Of a stretch of 9,416 nucleotides of DNA, positions 6,125-9,416 are shown piece by piece (positions within the stretch are counted from its first letter, which is position 1; each line of letters opens with the position of its first letter). Source of the DNA: Methylocapsa sp. (GTDB lineage Bacteria; Pseudomonadota; Alphaproteobacteria; Rhizobiales; Beijerinckiaceae); contig PLUZ01000403.1 in the NCBI GenBank assembly GCA_003162995.1, positions 1 to 9,416 on the forward strand, written 5' to 3'. The notes below the pieces were generated by a model, which was given only the letters and a program-made list of their open reading frames with translations, did no database searches and was not told the DNA's origin. A program made the translations under genes and the position numbers.

Positions 6125-6871
6125 ATGAGCGAACCGGGCAAGACCAAATTTCCATCTAAAATTTTGGCGTGGCGGCGCATTGTCGTCAAGCTCTCCGGCG
6201 AAGCCTTGATGGGCACGCAAAGTCATGGTCTTGACCAAGATACGCTCGCCCGGATCGCGGCGGATCTGAAGAGCGCGGCGGCGCGCGGCGTCGAGGTCGC
6301 GGTCGTCGTCGGAGGCGGGAATTTTTTTCGCGGTATCGAAGGCGCCGACAAGGGTATCGAACGCGCCCGTGCCGATTCGATCGGCATGCTGGCGACGGTG
6401 ATGAACGCGCTCGCCCTCGAATATGCGATCGAAAAACAAGGCCAGACGGCACGAACCCTTTCCGCCTTGCCGATGCCCGCCCTCTGCGAGGCCTATTCGC
6501 GCCAAGCGGCCTTGCATCATCTTGGCAAAGGCCGGATCGTGGTTCTGGCCGGCGGCACCGGCAATCCCTTCTTTACGACCGATACTGGGGCGGCCTTGCG
6601 CGGCGCCGAGCTTTCCTGCGACCTTATTATGAAAGCGACGCAGGTGGATGGAGTCTATTCGGCGGACCCGAAACGCGATCCGGCCGCGACGCGCTACGAG
6701 AAATTGACACATGATGAAGCCATTGCCAAAAATCTTGCGGTCATGGATACAGCCGCCTTCGCGCTTGCGCGGGAGAACAGAATTCCGATAATCGTATTTT
6801 CGATCAAAGAGCCGGGCGCAATCCTCGCCGCGCTCGAGGGACGCGGCAAAGCCACTTTGGTTTCGCCCTAA
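6125..6871 (+). CDS. pyrH: Uridylate kinase (UMP kinase)
   Basis: A cytoplasmic enzyme that phosphorylates UMP to UDP with ATP, a committed step toward UTP and CTP. It belongs to the amino-acid-kinase fold, unlike eukaryotic UMP/CMP kinase. The 248 residues show the family landmarks in order: K22-LSGEAL, VVGGGN (61-66) followed by [20 protein letters not shown] (84-99), [11 protein letters not shown] (144-154) and D175-GVYSADP. The length is normal, with an N-terminal tail slightly longer than in E. coli. GGAG at 6116-6119, 5 nt before the ATG at 6125, supports the start. It leads the operon with frr, uppS and cdsA. In many bacteria rpsB-tsf comes directly before pyrH, whereas here the accessory cluster and a repeat do. 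UTP/GTP allosteric control is known for the family. Confidence 0.97.
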   Translation: MSEPGKTKFPSKILAWRRIVVKLSGEALMGTQSHGLDQDTLARIAADLKSAAARGVEVAVVVGGGNFFRGIEGADKGIERARADSIGMLATVMNALALEYAIEKQGQTARTLSALPMPALCEAYSRQAALHHLGKGRIVVLAGGTGNPFFTTDTGAALRGAELSCDLIMKATQVDGVYSADPKRDPAATRYEKLTHDEAIAKNLAVMDTAAFALARENRIPIIVFSIKEPGAILAALEGRGKATLVSP

Positions 6872-6950
6872 TTGATGATTTGGCGCGTTCACCCGCATGG
6901 TCTATGAACGAGCCCCGCTCGGAAGACATTAGGGTCCAAAGGGTTCCAAG

Positions 6951-7511
6951 ATGAACGCTGAATTCGACATTTCCGACTTGCGCCGGCGCATGCAAGGCGC
7001 GATCGCGACGTTGAAGCACGAATTGGGAGGGTTGCGAACCGGGCGCGCATCGGCGAGCCTTGTCGAACCCGTGCATGTCGAGGCCTATGGGCAAACGATG
7101 CCGCTGACCCAGCTGGCGACAATCAGCGTGCCGGAGCCGCGGATGCTGTCGGTTCAGGTTTGGGACAAAGCCATGGTCGGCGCCGTCGACAAGGCCATCC
7201 GCAATTCCAATTTGGGCCTCTCCCCGACCGTCGAAGGTCAGGTCTTGCGGATCCGGATTCCGGAACTCAACGAGCAGCGGCGCAAGGAAATGGCGAAGGT
7301 TGCGCATAAATACGCCGAAGAGGCGCGAATCGCGGTCCGTCATGTCCGCCGCGATGGTCTCGACATCCTGAAAAAGCTGCTCAAGGATAAATCAATCGGC
7401 GAGGACGACGAAAAGCGCCACGAGAGCGAGGTCCAAAAAGTGACGGATCACTTCATCGGCGAGATCGATTCCGCGCTGAGTATAAAGGAAACCGAAATCA
7501 TGCAAGTGTAA
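6951..7511 (+). CDS. frr: Ribosome recycling factor
   Basis: RRF splits the post-termination ribosome together with EF-G so that subunits can be reused; it is essential in bacteria. The 186 residues fit the usual length of about 185. Recognisable stretches are [15 protein letters not shown] (26-40), the domain II beta region [17 protein letters not shown] (43-59), [13 protein letters not shown] (99-111) and the domain I helix VRHVRRD (129-135), whose basic residues contact the ribosome in this family. AAAGGG at 6938-6943, 7 nt before the ATG, supports the start. It lies 79 bp after pyrH, the standard order in proteobacteria. Nothing in the protein looks unusual. Confidence 0.97.
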   Translation: MNAEFDISDLRRRMQGAIATLKHELGGLRTGRASASLVEPVHVEAYGQTMPLTQLATISVPEPRMLSVQVWDKAMVGAVDKAIRNSNLGLSPTVEGQVLRIRIPELNEQRRKEMAKVAHKYAEEARIAVRHVRRDGLDILKKLLKDKSIGEDDEKRHESEVQKVTDHFIGEIDSALSIKETEIMQV

Positions 7512-7576
7512 GCCGCCCTGATCTGCTATAAGGACTTCGGACTTGCGGCTTGGCCCCAGCCAGACTTGCTAAACAA

Positions 7577-7595
7577 TGAGGACGCCGCGTCCTCA
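7577..7595. repeat. Near-gapless perfect inverted repeat between frr and uppS
   Basis: TGAGGACGC (7577-7585) and GCGTCCTCA (7587-7595) are exact reverse complements with a single base between them. As RNA it would form a 7-8 bp stem with a 3-5 nt loop, 66 nt after the frr stop. A partly T-rich stretch follows (7599-7615) but without a clean T-run, so it could be a weak terminator, a processing signal or a protein site. Confidence 0.4.
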
Positions 7596-7721
7596 CCGGT
7601 CTTCTTGTGTTTGCGGCCGGCCAGCGAAATCGCGGCGGGGCGGCCCGATGAGAGACAGACAACATGATAGAAGGGTTGTCTTGCATAAATCTGGAGAACG
7701 CCAAGGGGTCCAAGGGGTCGG

Positions 7722-7772
7722 ATGGCGCGGGTGGTTGGCGGGCCAGGATATGACAATATCATCCATGGTTAA
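7722..7772 (+). CDS. Possible 16-residue leader peptide overlapping the uppS start
   Basis: An ATG at 7722 is preceded by AAGGGG (7712-7717), the best Shine-Dalgarno sequence in this gap. It opens a 16-codon frame, out of frame with uppS, ending TAA at 7770-7772. That stop overlaps the candidate uppS ATG at 7765 (ATGGTTAA), an arrangement typical of translational coupling. The two uppS candidates themselves have no well-placed ribosome site. The peptide itself resembles nothing I know, so it may matter only as a translation device, or the arrangement may be chance. Confidence 0.3.
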   Translation: MARVVGGPGYDNIIHG

Positions 7773-8553
7773 GGACGAGACGGCACCTCCCGCGCAACAG
7801 CGCCTGCCTGGTGCGCCTGTGCATGTCGGCGTGATCATGGATGGCAACGGACGCTGGGCCGCACGGCGGGGGCTGCCGCGGATCGAAGGTCACCGGCGGG
7901 GAGTAGAAGCGCTTCGCGAAACCGTGCGCGCGGCGATCGACTTCGGGCTCGACTATTTGACGGTGTACAGCTTTTCCATGGAGAACTGGAACCGGCCCGT
8001 CGAAGAAGTCGCCGACCTCATGGGTCTGCTTAAACGCTTTATCCGGAACGATCTCAATGACTTGCATAAGTCTGGCGTCAAGGTCAAGGTGATTGGCGCC
8101 CGCGACAATCTCAAAGCCGACATCCGCGCCCTGCTTGAAGAGGCGGAAAACCTCACCAAGGCCAATACGCGCCTGACTTTGATTGTTGCCTTCAACTATG
8201 GGAGCAGGCAAGAGATCGCCGCGGCGGCACGGGCCTTGGCGCAAGAGGCTGTGGCTGGCCTCATTGCGGCGTCGGAGATCGACGAGACACTGCTCGCCCG
8301 CCATCTCGATACGGCGGGTATTCCCGACCCCGATCTCATCATCCGAACGTCTGGCGAACAGAGACTGTCAAATTTTCTCATGTGGCAGGCGGCCTATTCC
8401 GAGTTCGTTTTCCTGCCCATTCACTGGCCCGACTTCGACCGGCAGGCTTTCTCGGCGGCCTTGGCGGAATTTTCGGCCCGGGAACGGCGGTTTGGCGGCG
8501 TGACGGGGCAATACCGGAATGGTAAATTGCTGGCCGGCGTGACCAAAAGCTGA
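7750..8553 (+). CDS. uppS: Undecaprenyl diphosphate synthase (isoprenyl transferase)
   Basis: A cis-prenyltransferase that extends farnesyl diphosphate with isopentenyl diphosphate to the C55 lipid carrier used for peptidoglycan and other envelope polymers. It is soluble or loosely membrane-bound. From the ATG at 7750 it has 267 residues. Landmarks are IMD31-GNGRW with the catalytic Asp, [26 protein letters not shown] and [20 protein letters not shown], ending with the WPDF segment. All are as expected for an active Z-type synthase. The start is uncertain. The ATG at 7750 has AGGA only one base upstream and the ATG at 7765 has none, but a leader frame (7722-7772) could couple translation to 7765. 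The open frame extends back to 7576, but that part looks non-coding. It sits between frr and cdsA as usual. Confidence 0.95.
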   Translation: MTISSMVKDETAPPAQQRLPGAPVHVGVIMDGNGRWAARRGLPRIEGHRRGVEALRETVRAAIDFGLDYLTVYSFSMENWNRPVEEVADLMGLLKRFIRNDLNDLHKSGVKVKVIGARDNLKADIRALLEEAENLTKANTRLTLIVAFNYGSRQEIAAAARALAQEAVAGLIAASEIDETLLARHLDTAGIPDPDLIIRTSGEQRLSNFLMWQAAYSEFVFLPIHWPDFDRQAFSAALAEFSARERRFGGVTGQYRNGKLLAGVTKS

Positions 8554-8585
8554 GTTATGCCGTCTAGAGCCCTGTGCGGTTTGCC

Positions 8586-9416
8586 ATGCTGAACGATGCC
8601 GCCGGTGCGCCGGACAAAAATTCTCCGGCGCCCAGTTTTTTCAGGCGGCGCGGCTTGGCCGATCTCCTGCCGCGCGTCGCATCTGCCATTGTCTTAATGG
8701 GGGCGGCGCTTGTCTCAGTCTGGCAAGGTGGCCTGGTTTTCGATCTGATCTGGCTATGCGCAGCCTTGGCGGTTGGCTGCGAATGGCAACAGCTGATCGC
8801 GGCGCCGCATCCGCGTATCCGGTTTCTCCTTGTTGGCCTTGGGCTCGTGCTTTGCGCCTATTTTGCCGGCAAGGCCTGGTTCGGCATCGCCTGCGCCATC
8901 CTCGCCGGTTGCGGGCTGGCCCTCGCACTGGCCGCAGGCCCCGGGCGGCGGATTTGGGCTTTTGGCGGGATGGTCTATGCGGGTCTGCTGCTCGTTTCCG
9001 TCGGAGCCCTGCATGGTTCTGCGGACTATGGAACAAGATCGATCGTTTGGCTGTTCGCAACCGTCTGGGGCACCGATGTTTTCGCCTATTTCGGCGGCCG
9101 CCTGATCGGCGGTGCGAAGCTTTGGCCGGTAGTCTCGCCCTCTAAGACCTGGTCCGGCACGCTTGCCGGCGTCTTCGCCGGTGCGCTTATCGGTGTGGCG
9201 GTAGGCGCCCATGGCCTTGGCGGTCCGGGCCGGGGCCTGCTGCCCCTTTTCGCGCTCGGCCTAGCCGCCGCAGCAGTCTCGCAAGGCGGCGACATGTTCG
9301 AATCCTGGATTAAACGACGCTTTGGCGTTAAGGATTCGAGCGGTTTGATTCCTGGCCATGGAGGCTTCATGGACAGGCTCGATGGATTTATCGCAGCCGC
9401 CGTTTTCGCCGCCGTT
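8586..9416 (+). CDS. cdsA: Phosphatidate cytidylyltransferase, 3' end cut off
   Basis: An inner-membrane enzyme making CDP-diacylglycerol from phosphatidate and CTP, the branch point to all major phospholipids. 277 codons are present and the frame is open to the window edge, so only the extreme C-terminus is missing. After a 30-residue polar N-terminus come several hydrophobic segments, the conserved VSPSKTWSGTLAG region, and the family signature near the end: SWIKRRFGVKD (240-250), H258-GGFMDRLD (258-266). The signature's charged and metal-binding residues (K243, R244, K249, D250, H258, D263, D266) are all there. The ATG at 8586 is 32 bp after the uppS stop; its ribosome site is weak, so coupled translation is plausible. 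CTP made downstream of pyrH feeds this reaction. Confidence 0.95.
   Translation, partial: MLNDAAGAPDKNSPAPSFFRRRGLADLLPRVASAIVLMGAALVSVWQGGLVFDLIWLCAALAVGCEWQQLIAAPHPRIRFLLVGLGLVLCAYFAGKAWFGIACAILAGCGLALALAAGPGRRIWAFGGMVYAGLLLVSVGALHGSADYGTRSIVWLFATVWGTDVFAYFGGRLIGGAKLWPVVSPSKTWSGTLAGVFAGALIGVAVGAHGLGGPGRGLLPLFALGLAAAAVSQGGDMFESWIKRRFGVKDSSGLIPGHGGFMDRLDGFIAAAVFAAV

Noticed and set aside
6086..6898. 270-codon minus-strand frame covering pyrH
   Set aside because: It is antisense to a confidently identified core gene. Long antisense frames are common in GC-rich coding DNA.
7576..7749. N-terminal extension of UppS by 58 residues from an ATG at 7576
   Set aside because: The extra residues are Arg-rich and unlike UppS, the ATG sits inside a palindrome without a ribosome site, and the family starts shortly before the DGNGRW motif.
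1..9416. CRISPR arrays, tRNA or rRNA genes, transposases, phage genes
   Set aside because: I looked for spaced repeats, cloverleaf-type sequence and mobile-element proteins on both strands and saw none that could be supported.

Overview
The window reads like the chromosome of an alphaproteobacterium of the order Hyphomicrobiales (Rhizobiales), possibly near Beijerinckiaceae or Methylocystaceae. The evidence is the housekeeping order pyrH-frr-uppS-cdsA, the character of the encoded proteins, and an intergenic repeat built around CATGATC/GATCATG that resembles repeats I know from this order. The genus is a guess. Every gene I support lies on the + strand.

Layout. Positions 1-334 are an AT-richer, apparently non-coding leader with an 8-bp inverted repeat just before the first gene. 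Positions 335-5780 hold five tightly packed genes: a small DUF5132-like membrane protein (335-760), an HMA_2-like protein with a C-terminal membrane hairpin (757-1479), a P1B-like P-type ATPase lacking the usual CPC metal motif (1514-3649), an EcsC-family protein (3646-4482) and a DUF445/YjiN-family membrane protein (4503-5780). Two of the four junctions are ATGA stop/start overlaps and the other two are 34 and 20 bp, so this is almost certainly one transcription unit. Positions 5781-6124 are intergenic and carry two diverged copies of a palindromic repeat. From 6125 to the end comes a core operon: UMP kinase (pyrH), ribosome recycling factor (frr), undecaprenyl diphosphate synthase (uppS) and phosphatidate cytidylyltransferase (cdsA, cut by the window end).

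How the genes may work together. The five-gene block looks like an accessory membrane transport module. The ATPase keeps every catalytic signature (TGE, DKTGT, HP, TGDN, GDGxND), but YGT stands where CPC normally is and its HMA-like N-terminus has no CxxC. The HMA_2-like partner also lacks CxxC but carries a His/Asp/Cys-rich segment. The 141-residue protein resembles, in layout, the mycobacterial PacL (DUF1490) scaffolds of metal-exporting P-type ATPases. I therefore infer a P-type ATPase with dedicated membrane partners, whose substrate cannot be deduced from the standard motif. EcsC and DUF445 are membrane-associated families of unknown biochemistry, and their coupling to this ATPase is the least expected part. 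The downstream operon is ordinary housekeeping: pyrimidine nucleotide synthesis, ribosome recycling, and lipid precursors for cell wall and phospholipids.
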